Assembly: GCF_013283795.1 (NCBI RefSeq)
Contig: NZ_JABSOD010000009.1
Span: 62,001-126,000 of the forward strand
Direction: 5' to 3'
Source: Rheinheimera lutimaris
GTDB lineage: Bacteria > Pseudomonadota > Gammaproteobacteria > Enterobacterales > Alteromonadaceae
Length of the DNA: 64,000 nt
The position numbers and the translations under genes are program-made. Below the pieces are notes generated by a model. The model was not told the origin of the DNA and did not search any database. It saw nothing but the letters and a program-made list of their open reading frames with translations. How positions within the stretch are numbered: the stretch's first letter is position 1; each line of letters opens with the position of its first letter. Positions 19,390-26,376 of the stretch are shown here, in pieces.

Positions 19390-19419
19390 TTGTCAGAGCA
19401 GTAGAAAACACCTTATAGT
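19390..19419 (+). promoter_or_regulatory. Candidate promoter of the borosin-like cassette
   Basis: TTGTCA (19390-19395) and TATAGT (19414-19419) with an 18-bp spacer lie 26 bp upstream of the TTG start. They follow the glgP terminator, so the cassette likely has its own transcript. Confidence 0.5.
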
Positions 19420-19445
19420 ACAAAGAAAAATAACAAGGACGTATT

Positions 19446-20246
19446 TTGCAGTCAGGTAGTTTAGTTTGTGTCGGCACCGGCATGACATTAGGGGCTCATA
19501 TCAGCCCGCTTTCCCGCAGCTATATCGAACAGGCCGACGTGGTATTTGTGCTGGTGGCCGATGGTATTACCGAGAAATGGATAGAGCAGATGAACGCCGA
19601 TGTGCGCTCATTGCAGCCGTACTATCTGGAAGGTAAATCGCGGATGATTACCTACCGGGAAATGGTGGCAGCCATGCTGGCTGAAGTTAAAGCCGGTAAA
19701 AAAGTAGTAGGGGCCTTTTACGGCCACCCGGGTGTGTTTGCCTGGGTGCCGCACAATGCCATTAAACAAGCGCGCGAGCTGGGTTATAACGCCCATATGG
19801 AACCTGGTATTTCTGCTGAAGACTGTTTGTATGCCGATTTGGGCATAGACCCGGGTAGCTCGGGGTGTCAGCACTATGAAACCAGCCAGTTTATGTTTTA
19901 CAAGCGTAATATCGATACCGCAGCCTATTTAGTGCTGTGGCAAGTTGGTATCGCTGGCGATCGGTCATTAGCTAAGTTTACTACTGACAGTGAATACCGC
20001 AAAGTGCTGATAAAGCTGCTGGCCGAATATTACCCTCTTGACCATGAAGTAATTTTATACGAAGTGGCAACGTTACCTATCCAGCCCAAGCGCATTGATT
20101 ATTTACCTATTAACGCCTTGCCCGATGCCAGTATGGATTTAAAAACCACACTGATAATCCCTCCGAGCAGTAAAGCCGAGTTAAACCAGGCTCTGATTGC
20201 AGAGTTGGAGTTGCTGGTTAAAAGCCGCGAGGCAGAGCCAAGCTAA
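19446..20246 (+). CDS. SonM-like borosin peptide alpha-N-methyltransferase
   Basis: A tetrapyrrole-methylase-fold SAM methyltransferase of 266 residues. It resembles Shewanella oneidensis SonM, the split-borosin enzyme that methylates backbone amides of its partner peptide SonA. Shared blocks recalled from SonM are GSLVCVGTG, SRSYIE, YGHPGVFAW, MEPGISAE, DLGIDPGSSG, SQFMFY and WYPLDHEV-like YYPLDHEV. SonM's catalytic Arg67, Tyr71 and Tyr93 correspond here to Arg66, Tyr70 and Tyr92. The start is TTG at 19446 with AAGGA six bases before it; no ATG fits. The stop overlaps the next gene's start by one base. The enzyme is not fused to a precursor, so a separate substrate peptide is expected. Confidence 0.88.
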   Translation: MQSGSLVCVGTGMTLGAHISPLSRSYIEQADVVFVLVADGITEKWIEQMNADVRSLQPYYLEGKSRMITYREMVAAMLAEVKAGKKVVGAFYGHPGVFAWVPHNAIKQARELGYNAHMEPGISAEDCLYADLGIDPGSSGCQHYETSQFMFYKRNIDTAAYLVLWQVGIAGDRSLAKFTTDSEYRKVLIKLLAEYYPLDHEVILYEVATLPIQPKRIDYLPINALPDASMDLKTTLIIPPSSKAELNQALIAELELLVKSREAEPS

Positions 20247-20752
20247 TGCCGGTACAGAAGTTTGAAGTGATAAACGGCGGACGCTTGCGGCTTAGACCAT
20301 TAACCGGTGCCGATTATCCGCTCTACGCAAGTTTGTATGGTGATGCCAGTATCTTGCGCTTTATAGGTCCGGCACTTGATAAGCTGTCGTTACAGAAGAG
20401 TTTTGAAATTGCGCTAAAGCTTAGCCATAGCGCAAAATGTAAACGTAGCTTTTTGGTGGCAGAGCTAATCAACGAGACAGATTGCGCAGGTATCTTGGGG
20501 ATTACGGTAACCGAAGCGGAAAAAATCATTGAAGTCGGGGTAATATTTCGCGAAGCTTTTCAAAAGCAACATATGGCATTTGAATCTCTGCAGATCCTGA
20601 TTACTTTTTTATGTAACAAATATGCAGAATATGACATTATCGCCAAGGTGGTTGAGGATAACCGGGCAGCCATTTGGTTAGCCAGGCGGCTCGGCTTTAA
20701 TTTTAACAGCAGCACCAGCCGCTTCGAGCTGGACAAACAAAATAGACCTTAA
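20246..20752 (+). CDS. GNAT N-acetyltransferase (RimJ/RimL type) in borosin-like cassette
   Basis: A 168-residue acetyltransferase with the opening typical of ribosomal-protein acetyltransferase relatives (GGRLRLRPLTGADYPLYASLYGD) and a motif-B-like NRAAIWLARRLGFNF. The acetyl-CoA motif A is less canonical (VIFREAFQKQHMAFESLQ). It is translationally coupled to the methyltransferase (TAATG) and the small peptide gene begins 12 bp after it. The context suggests it modifies the same peptide or confers resistance, but nothing in the sequence proves either. Confidence 0.8.
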   Translation: MPVQKFEVINGGRLRLRPLTGADYPLYASLYGDASILRFIGPALDKLSLQKSFEIALKLSHSAKCKRSFLVAELINETDCAGILGITVTEAEKIIEVGVIFREAFQKQHMAFESLQILITFLCNKYAEYDIIAKVVEDNRAAIWLARRLGFNFNSSTSRFELDKQNRP

Positions 20753-20764
20753 TGGGGATACATC

Positions 20765-21010
20765 ATGGGAAATATCATAAATTTTATGGAAAAACTGGGT
20801 GCTTCTGCTGAGTTTCAGGAATTAAGTGAAGCAGAAGTTCTGGAAATGTTACAGCAACAACAGTTGGTGAAGGATAAACCGACTAAATTTTATTCTGCAG
20901 TCGAAATGTTATTAGACCCGAGGAGAAATTTGGTGTGTGGTGTTGCTCCTGCAGAAGAGCCAGCAGAAGAGCCCGAAGAAGACACACCAGATGACGAATT
21001 AACTGAATAA
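20765..21010 (+). CDS. Candidate split-borosin precursor peptide (SonA-like)
   Basis: An 81-residue acidic protein with a GGGGA ribosome site. Residues 1-50 look helical and follow the same N-terminal pattern as I recall for SonA's borosin-binding domain: short hydrophobic start, NF, LG and an Ala/Gln-rich helix (here MGNIINFMEKLGASAEF). A short hydrophobic segment NLVCGVAPA (55-63) sits at about the distance where SonA is methylated. After it comes a Pro/Glu-rich acidic tail (about 64-81), which would act as a follower or spacer. Linkage to a SonM-like enzyme is the main support. It could also be a non-precursor regulatory peptide. Confidence 0.65.
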   Translation: MGNIINFMEKLGASAEFQELSEAEVLEMLQQQQLVKDKPTKFYSAVEMLLDPRRNLVCGVAPAEEPAEEPEEDTPDDELTE

Positions 21011-21024
21011 TTAAAAAGCAGCCA

Positions 21025-22776
21025 GTGTTTTTTTTTAAAAACAGACTAAATTTTTTTAATACAGCATGCCTGCTTTTTGTTGGCATGCTGTCTTTCATTC
21101 CAGTGTCCGCAATAGAGAGCCAGAAACTTGATGAAATCTTTATTTTGGCAGAAGAGATAAAGTCGACAGATTTTAAAAAGTTCTCAGAATTAGTGACTTT
21201 TTTAAGTGGGCAGAGCGACAAATTGTCTCCTGCACAAGTTGAAGAGCTCGAATACTTACAAAGCTATAGTTTGGTCTATTCCGGAGAACGGGATGAATCG
21301 TTGGTTAGATTGCGTCATCTGGCGGAGAGTTCAATTTCTGAAAACTTAAAGTTTAAGTCGTACGGATTAATGATAAACAGTCTGGTACTGTCAAGAAAAT
21401 ACAGCGACGTATTTCAGTATTTTGATGATTTTCATAATTTACTCGGAAAAGTCTCAGATGAAAGCATAAGAAGTTATGGTTTTGTTATTATTTCACTGGT
21501 CTTTAATAGTATAAATCAGTTTGATTTGGGGCTGTACTATGCTGAAAAGTTGATAGAAACGACTAAGGTTGATAGATATCGCTGCATAGGAATGCAGTAC
21601 AAAGTAGAAGCTCTTCACAGAGCTAAAAGATATCAAGAGTTTTACAATTTTTATGAAGATGCGATAAATAATTGCATCGTCGCTAAACAGCCAGTTTACG
21701 TAGGAATTATACGTAGTTTTAGGATAGAGCAGTTAGTTGAAGAAAGTCCGCAACAAGCACTGGAGACTTTGAATGCATATTTCAACGAGGTTGAAGCCAC
21801 ATCCTACAAAATATTAATCACTTTGTATCGAGCGTTGTATAGCTCAATCTATCTTAAACTAGGTCAGACTGACTTAGCTTTAAGTTACGCTTTAGCTGCC
21901 CGTGATAACCTTGAAGTGAGCGAAATCAATTATGCGGTATTGCGTCTTTACTCTGCTCTGCATGAAGCCGCAAAAATTTCTGGTGATTACCAGCAAGCGT
22001 TAAATTTTCACGAAATTTTAGTAGCAAAACAAAAAGCTTTTGAAGATGAAAAGACCTCTGGTTTGTTGGCGTACAATATTGCCAAGGCGAATATTGAAGT
22101 AAAAAATCAGCGTATTGCGTTGTTGGATAAAGACAACGAGTTGTTGTCTTTACAAAAAGATCTTTATGAAAAAGAAGTTAAACAAAACCGCTTGATTATG
22201 ATGGTGCTGGCTTCAGTGTTGGTGTTGGCGTCGTTCCTTGCCTATCGCGGCATGTCCGGGCGCAAGCGCTTTAAGAAAATTGCGGAGTACGACCAGCTAA
22301 CGGGGATCAGTAACCGTTATCACTTTAACAACCAGGCTAAAGTGGCGCTGGAGTATTGCGAGAAAAACGCCAAACCGGTGGCGGTGATACTGTTTGACCT
22401 GGATTACTTTAAAAACATTAACGACATGCATGGCCATGCGGCGGGCGATTGGGCCTTGCAGGTGGTGGTAAAAACCTGCCGTAACTTTATGCGTAATAAC
22501 GACGTGTTTGGCCGTATCGGCGGGGAAGAGTTTGCTGTGGTGCTGCCGGGCTGTCAAACCGACAAAGCGGTGCTGCTGGCTGAAATTTGTCGTGACGCTA
22601 TTGCCGGTATTGACAGCACCGACTGCGGGAAGCAGTTTCCGCTAAGCGCCAGCTTTGGTGTGTGCGGCTCTGATACCTCCGGCTACCAACTTAAGCAACT
22701 GTTGGCAGATGCTGACAATGCCATGTACCGCGCGAAAGAAGCCGGCCGTGATCAAGTGATGGCTTTTGCCCCTTAG
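21025..22776 (+). CDS. TPR-containing membrane diguanylate cyclase (GGDEF)
   Basis: A 583-residue sensor enzyme. A signal-like hydrophobic N-terminus (about 12-28) is followed by a periplasmic helical-repeat region of tetratricopeptide type (30-345), a coiled-coil stretch (345-388), a membrane span (390-409) and a cytoplasmic GGDEF domain. The active site reads GGEEF (499-503), and RNND (490-493) exactly five residues upstream matches the c-di-GMP inhibitory I-site. Cyclase activity is therefore expected. The start is GTG at 21025, followed at once by nine T residues. The sensor half is AT-rich (30% GC in 21421-21480) while the GGDEF half is GC-richer (62% in 22501-22560), which suggests different histories. 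It lies 14 bp after the peptide gene. Confidence 0.88.
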   Translation: MFFFKNRLNFFNTACLLFVGMLSFIPVSAIESQKLDEIFILAEEIKSTDFKKFSELVTFLSGQSDKLSPAQVEELEYLQSYSLVYSGERDESLVRLRHLAESSISENLKFKSYGLMINSLVLSRKYSDVFQYFDDFHNLLGKVSDESIRSYGFVIISLVFNSINQFDLGLYYAEKLIETTKVDRYRCIGMQYKVEALHRAKRYQEFYNFYEDAINNCIVAKQPVYVGIIRSFRIEQLVEESPQQALETLNAYFNEVEATSYKILITLYRALYSSIYLKLGQTDLALSYALAARDNLEVSEINYAVLRLYSALHEAAKISGDYQQALNFHEILVAKQKAFEDEKTSGLLAYNIAKANIEVKNQRIALLDKDNELLSLQKDLYEKEVKQNRLIMMVLASVLVLASFLAYRGMSGRKRFKKIAEYDQLTGISNRYHFNNQAKVALEYCEKNAKPVAVILFDLDYFKNINDMHGHAAGDWALQVVVKTCRNFMRNNDVFGRIGGEEFAVVLPGCQTDKAVLLAEICRDAIAGIDSTDCGKQFPLSASFGVCGSDTSGYQLKQLLADADNAMYRAKEAGRDQVMAFAP

Positions 22777-22860
22777 CGCGGATTTAACCAGGCTGCCGGT
22801 TTTGCCGCAGGGCTGAACCGGGGTAGAATCAGCGCCAGTCCGACAACAGGGAGCTGGCGC

Positions 22861-23922
22861 ATGGCGCAATCATTATTACAAGAGCAACTGCAACAACACG
22901 GTGATTTTCTTAATCTTACTCTGACAAACCCTGACGGGTTAGCGCCGGCACAGTTTAATCTGGCCGATGGCACCGTAGTAGACATATGGGACACCGGAGT
23001 AATTTGCTTTACCCCGGTCGGGCCAAGTCAAAAAGATATCGTGTTATCCTGTGGTGTACATGGCAATGAAACCGCGCCGATAGAAATTTGTGCTGAGCTG
23101 GTAACACAGCTGCTAACCGGTCAGCTTCCGGTGAAACATCGCTTATTAGTGTTGTTTGGTAACCCGGCCGCCATTAATGCCGGCAGCCGTGAGATTACAG
23201 AAAACTTAAACCGGTTATTTTCCGGCCATCACAGTATAGGCGCCGGCTTGATTAATGCCGAGCGTCAACGAGCTAAGGCGTTAGAGGACTATGTCAGCCG
23301 GTTCTACAATGAGGTACGCGTAACTGATTCGGTGCCGCGTAACCGTTATTTATATGATTTGCACACCGCTATTCGTGGCTCACGCTTTGAAAAATTTGCC
23401 GTGTATCCGTTCTTGCATGATAAGCCATGGCAAAAGGCTGAGTTTGAGTTTTTACAGGCCTGCGATGTCACTACTGTGCTATTGATGCAAACGCCGGCAT
23501 CGACCTTTAGCTACTATGCCTCCAATAGCCACGGCGCCGATGCCTTTACCATTGAACTGGGTAAAGTACAGCCGTTTGGCCAAAATGATATGCGCCGTTT
23601 TAGCAAAGCCCGCGCGGCATTGCGTCAACTGATCAGCGAAGACAAGGTAAGCACGCAGCCGTTTGACGAGTCGCAGTTTCAGCTGTATCAGGTGTATCGG
23701 GCTATTAATAAACAAACGCAGGAATTTAAACTGCACTTTGCCGATGATGTGCAAAACTTTACTGCTTACCCGGTGGGTACGTTGTTAGCAACTGACGGCG
23801 ATACCGAATATCGGGTAGAGCGGGATGGCGAAGCCATTATTTTCCCCAATGCTAAAGTTGCCATAGGCCAACGCGCCATGTTGATGGTGGTACCCACCAC
23901 AGTGCAGCACAACCTGGTGTAA
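22861..23922 (+). CDS. astE: Succinylglutamate desuccinylase
   Basis: AstE hydrolyses N-succinylglutamate to succinate and glutamate, the last step of the arginine succinyltransferase pathway. The 353-residue zinc enzyme has the metal motif CGVHGNETAP (His and Glu ligands), NLNRLFSG, and the DLHTAIRGSRFEKFAVYPF block containing the third His ligand. The catalytic Glu is in TIELGKV. The other ast genes are not nearby. No clear terminator separates it from the operon that starts 281 bp downstream. Confidence 0.93.
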   Translation: MAQSLLQEQLQQHGDFLNLTLTNPDGLAPAQFNLADGTVVDIWDTGVICFTPVGPSQKDIVLSCGVHGNETAPIEICAELVTQLLTGQLPVKHRLLVLFGNPAAINAGSREITENLNRLFSGHHSIGAGLINAERQRAKALEDYVSRFYNEVRVTDSVPRNRYLYDLHTAIRGSRFEKFAVYPFLHDKPWQKAEFEFLQACDVTTVLLMQTPASTFSYYASNSHGADAFTIELGKVQPFGQNDMRRFSKARAALRQLISEDKVSTQPFDESQFQLYQVYRAINKQTQEFKLHFADDVQNFTAYPVGTLLATDGDTEYRVERDGEAIIFPNAKVAIGQRAMLMVVPTTVQHNLV

Positions 23923-24020
23923 CAACAGTTAGCCGATTAACCTGCTGTAAAGAGTAAATTTAAGCTGACAGTCTCCGGCAGCGCCTGCCTGGCTAAACCG
24001 CGGGGGCGGTTGCAATGCAG

Positions 24021-24036
24021 TTTACGTAAAGGTAAA
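24021..24036. promoter_or_regulatory. LiuR-like operator upstream of bkd operon
   Basis: TTTACGTAAAGGTAAA matches the palindrome TTTACGTTAACGTAAA at 14 of 16 positions and lies 167 bp before bkdA1. It agrees with control of branched-chain amino-acid degradation by the same regulator as etf. The match is weaker than the two etf sites. Confidence 0.5.
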
Positions 24037-24112
24037 GTTGCCGCCGATAATAATCAGAACAAACCGGTGTCCGTTTAAGCGGGCACAAAACGGGGAGAGC
24101 GGTAAATACCGC

Positions 24113-24118
24113 TATAAT
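24113..24118 (+). promoter_or_regulatory. Candidate -10 of the bkd operon
   Basis: A perfect TATAAT. It directly adjoins an inverted repeat AGCGGTA-AA-TACCGCT (24098-24113). No good -35 is present, so an activator or extended element might be needed. Confidence 0.4.
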
Positions 24119-24126
24119 GAGTCAGT

Positions 24127-24160
24127 AGTGCCGGCCCGACACCAAGGCCGGGCCGGCACT
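24127..24160 (+). other. Strong stem-loop in the bkd leader
   Basis: AGTGCCGGCCCG (24127-24138) and CGGGCCGGCACT (24149-24160) form a perfect 12-bp, very GC-rich stem with a 10-nt loop. No T-run follows, so it is not a standard terminator. It starts about 9 bp after the -10 candidate and would lie at the very 5' end of the transcript. Confidence 0.7.
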
Positions 24161-24203
24161 GCTAACCGCATGTCCAACACGTATAACAAACAAGAGACAC
24201 CCT

Positions 24204-25388
24204 ATGACTAACCCAAATAACGCCACCATTACCACGGTGCACACTGCGGAGTTTACCGCCGGTGATGCGTTAAAAATTCCTACGCTGCGCATGTTACGCG
24301 ACGATGGCAGCCTGTACGAAGGTGCAACAGCACCGGAGCTGGACAAGGCCACCGCGCTTAAAATGTACGACACCATGGTGTTTACCCGGGTGCTGGACGA
24401 GCGCATGCTGGCAGCACAACGTCAGGGCCGCATCAGCTTTTATATGCAGTGTCTGGGCGAAGAAGCCGCTACCGTTGGCAGTGCCGCCGCGCTGGACGAT
24501 AAAGACATGATTATGGCGCAATACCGTGAACAGGGGGCATTGCGTTATCGTGGCTTTACGCTGGAGCAGTTTATGAACCAGCTGTTCTCCAACGAAAAAG
24601 ATTTGGGTAAAGGCCGGCAGATGCCGGTGCATTACGGCAGTAAAGATATTTACTACATGACAATATCCTCACCGCTGGGTACGCAAATTCCGCAGGCCAG
24701 TGGTTATGCCTATGCGCAAAAGCTGCGCGGTTTGGCCAACACCACTATTTGTTATTTCGGTGAAGGCGCCGCCTCTGAAGGCGATTTTCACGCTGGCTTA
24801 AATATGGCTGCAGTGCATAAAGCACCGGTGATCTTCTTCTGTCGTAATAATGGTTATGCTATCTCTACGCCGGCTAACGAGCAGTTTGTCGGCGACGGTA
24901 TTGCCTGTCGTGCAGTAGGTTATGGCATGAAAGCACTACGGGTAGACGGCGCGGATATTTTAGCTGTGTACCATGCTACCAAAATGGCGCGTGAGCATGC
25001 CCTTAAACATAACGAGCCGGTGTTGATCGAATCTATCGCTTATCGTTTAGGTGCGCACTCGTCCTCTGATGACCCAAGTGGCTATCGCTCAAAAGAAGAA
25101 GAAGAGAAGTGGCGCCAGAATGACCCGATCGCCCGTTACCGCTTATGGTTGATTGAAAAAGGCTGGCTAAAAGATGCTGATGATAAAGCGACCATCGAAG
25201 CGCTGCGCAGCGAAATTCTGGATGCGTTAAAAGTGGCAGAAAAAGTGGCTAAGCCCGGCATTGAACACCTTATTTCTGATGTGTATGCTCAGCCGATCCC
25301 GGCACTACAACAACAACTGGACGAATTAAAAGCGCATATCCGTAAATACCCGGATGCGTATCCGGTAACGGCGGGGAGATTAGACTAA
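24204..25388 (+). CDS. bkdA1: Branched-chain 2-oxoacid dehydrogenase E1 alpha subunit
   Basis: E1 alpha decarboxylates branched-chain 2-oxoacids with thiamine diphosphate. The 394-residue protein has the ThDP motif ([36 protein letters not shown]), with GDF and the final N-N-GYA as expected. The phosphorylation-loop region [13 protein letters not shown] is that of the BCKDH type rather than pyruvate dehydrogenase. The stop overlaps the bkdA2 start by one base (TAATG), so the subunits are coupled. Confidence 0.95.
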   Translation: MTNPNNATITTVHTAEFTAGDALKIPTLRMLRDDGSLYEGATAPELDKATALKMYDTMVFTRVLDERMLAAQRQGRISFYMQCLGEEAATVGSAAALDDKDMIMAQYREQGALRYRGFTLEQFMNQLFSNEKDLGKGRQMPVHYGSKDIYYMTISSPLGTQIPQASGYAYAQKLRGLANTTICYFGEGAASEGDFHAGLNMAAVHKAPVIFFCRNNGYAISTPANEQFVGDGIACRAVGYGMKALRVDGADILAVYHATKMAREHALKHNEPVLIESIAYRLGAHSSSDDPSGYRSKEEEEKWRQNDPIARYRLWLIEKGWLKDADDKATIEALRSEILDALKVAEKVAKPGIEHLISDVYAQPIPALQQQLDELKAHIRKYPDAYPVTAGRLD

Positions 25389-26365
25389 TGGCAAAGATGA
25401 ATATGTTGCAGGCCATTAATAATGCGCTTGATTTAGCAATGGCCAAAGACGACAGCGTAGTGTGTTTTGGCGAAGACGTCGGCCATTTTGGTGGTGTATT
25501 TCGCGCTACCAGTAAATTGCAGGAAAAATACGGCAAAGCGCGCTGCTTTAATACGCCGTTAACCGAGCAGGGTATCGCCGGTTTTGCCAATGGTATGGCG
25601 GCGCAAGGCATGAAGCCGGTAGCGGAAATTCAGTTTGCCGACTATATCTTCCCGGCGTTTGACCAAATCGTAAACGAAACTGCCAAGTTCCGTTACCGCT
25701 CAGGTAACGAGTTTAATGTTGGCGGCATTGTATTTCGCAGCCCTTATGGCGGCGGTATTGCCGGTGGCCATTATCACAGCCAGTCACCGGAGGCCTATTT
25801 TGCCCATACGCCGGGCTTAAAAGTGGTGATCCCGCGTGATCCCTATCAGGCCAAGGGCTTGTTGCTGGCGTCTATCGCCAGCCCGGATCCGGTTATTTTC
25901 TTTGAGCCGAAAAAGCTGTACCGCGCCTCCACCGGCGAAGTGCCGGAAGACTATTACGAAATAGAGCTGGGTAAAGCCGAAGTGACCCAACAGGGTAAAG
26001 ACATTACCGTGCTGGCTTGGGGCGCGCAAATGGAAATCGTGCAAAAAGCGGTTGAGATGGCCGAAAAAGACGGCATTTCCTGCGAAGTGATTGACCTGCG
26101 CAGCATCTTACCGTGGGACGCTGATACGGTAGCAGCCTCGGTGAAGAAAACCGGCCGCCTGCTGATAAACCATGAAGCGCCGTTAACCGGTGGTTTTGCC
26201 GGTGAAATTGCGGCCACCATCCAGCAAATGTGCTTTTTACATCTGGAAAGCCCGATTGAACGCGTATGCGGTATGGACACACCGTACCCGCTGGCGCTGG
26301 AAAAAGAGTATGTGGCGGATCACTTAAAAACCTATGAAGCGATCAAACGCTCAATCAACTTTTAA
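25388..26365 (+). CDS. bkdA2: Branched-chain 2-oxoacid dehydrogenase E1 beta subunit
   Basis: The 325-residue partner of E1 alpha. It shows the transketolase pyrimidine-binding region ([18 protein letters not shown] with the catalytic-type Glu, and [31 protein letters not shown]), then the C-terminal transketolase domain ([30 protein letters not shown]). Length and motifs match BCKDH E1 beta. bkdB follows after 11 bp with a GGAGG ribosome site. Confidence 0.95.
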   Translation: MAKMNMLQAINNALDLAMAKDDSVVCFGEDVGHFGGVFRATSKLQEKYGKARCFNTPLTEQGIAGFANGMAAQGMKPVAEIQFADYIFPAFDQIVNETAKFRYRSGNEFNVGGIVFRSPYGGGIAGGHYHSQSPEAYFAHTPGLKVVIPRDPYQAKGLLLASIASPDPVIFFEPKKLYRASTGEVPEDYYEIELGKAEVTQQGKDITVLAWGAQMEIVQKAVEMAEKDGISCEVIDLRSILPWDADTVAASVKKTGRLLINHEAPLTGGFAGEIAATIQQMCFLHLESPIERVCGMDTPYPLALEKEYVADHLKTYEAIKRSINF

Positions 26366-26376
26366 CGGAGGCGGCA

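Noticed and set aside
24127-24160. Strong hairpin considered as the astE terminator
   Set aside because: No T-run follows the stem and it lies after a TATAAT candidate, so a leader structure is more likely.
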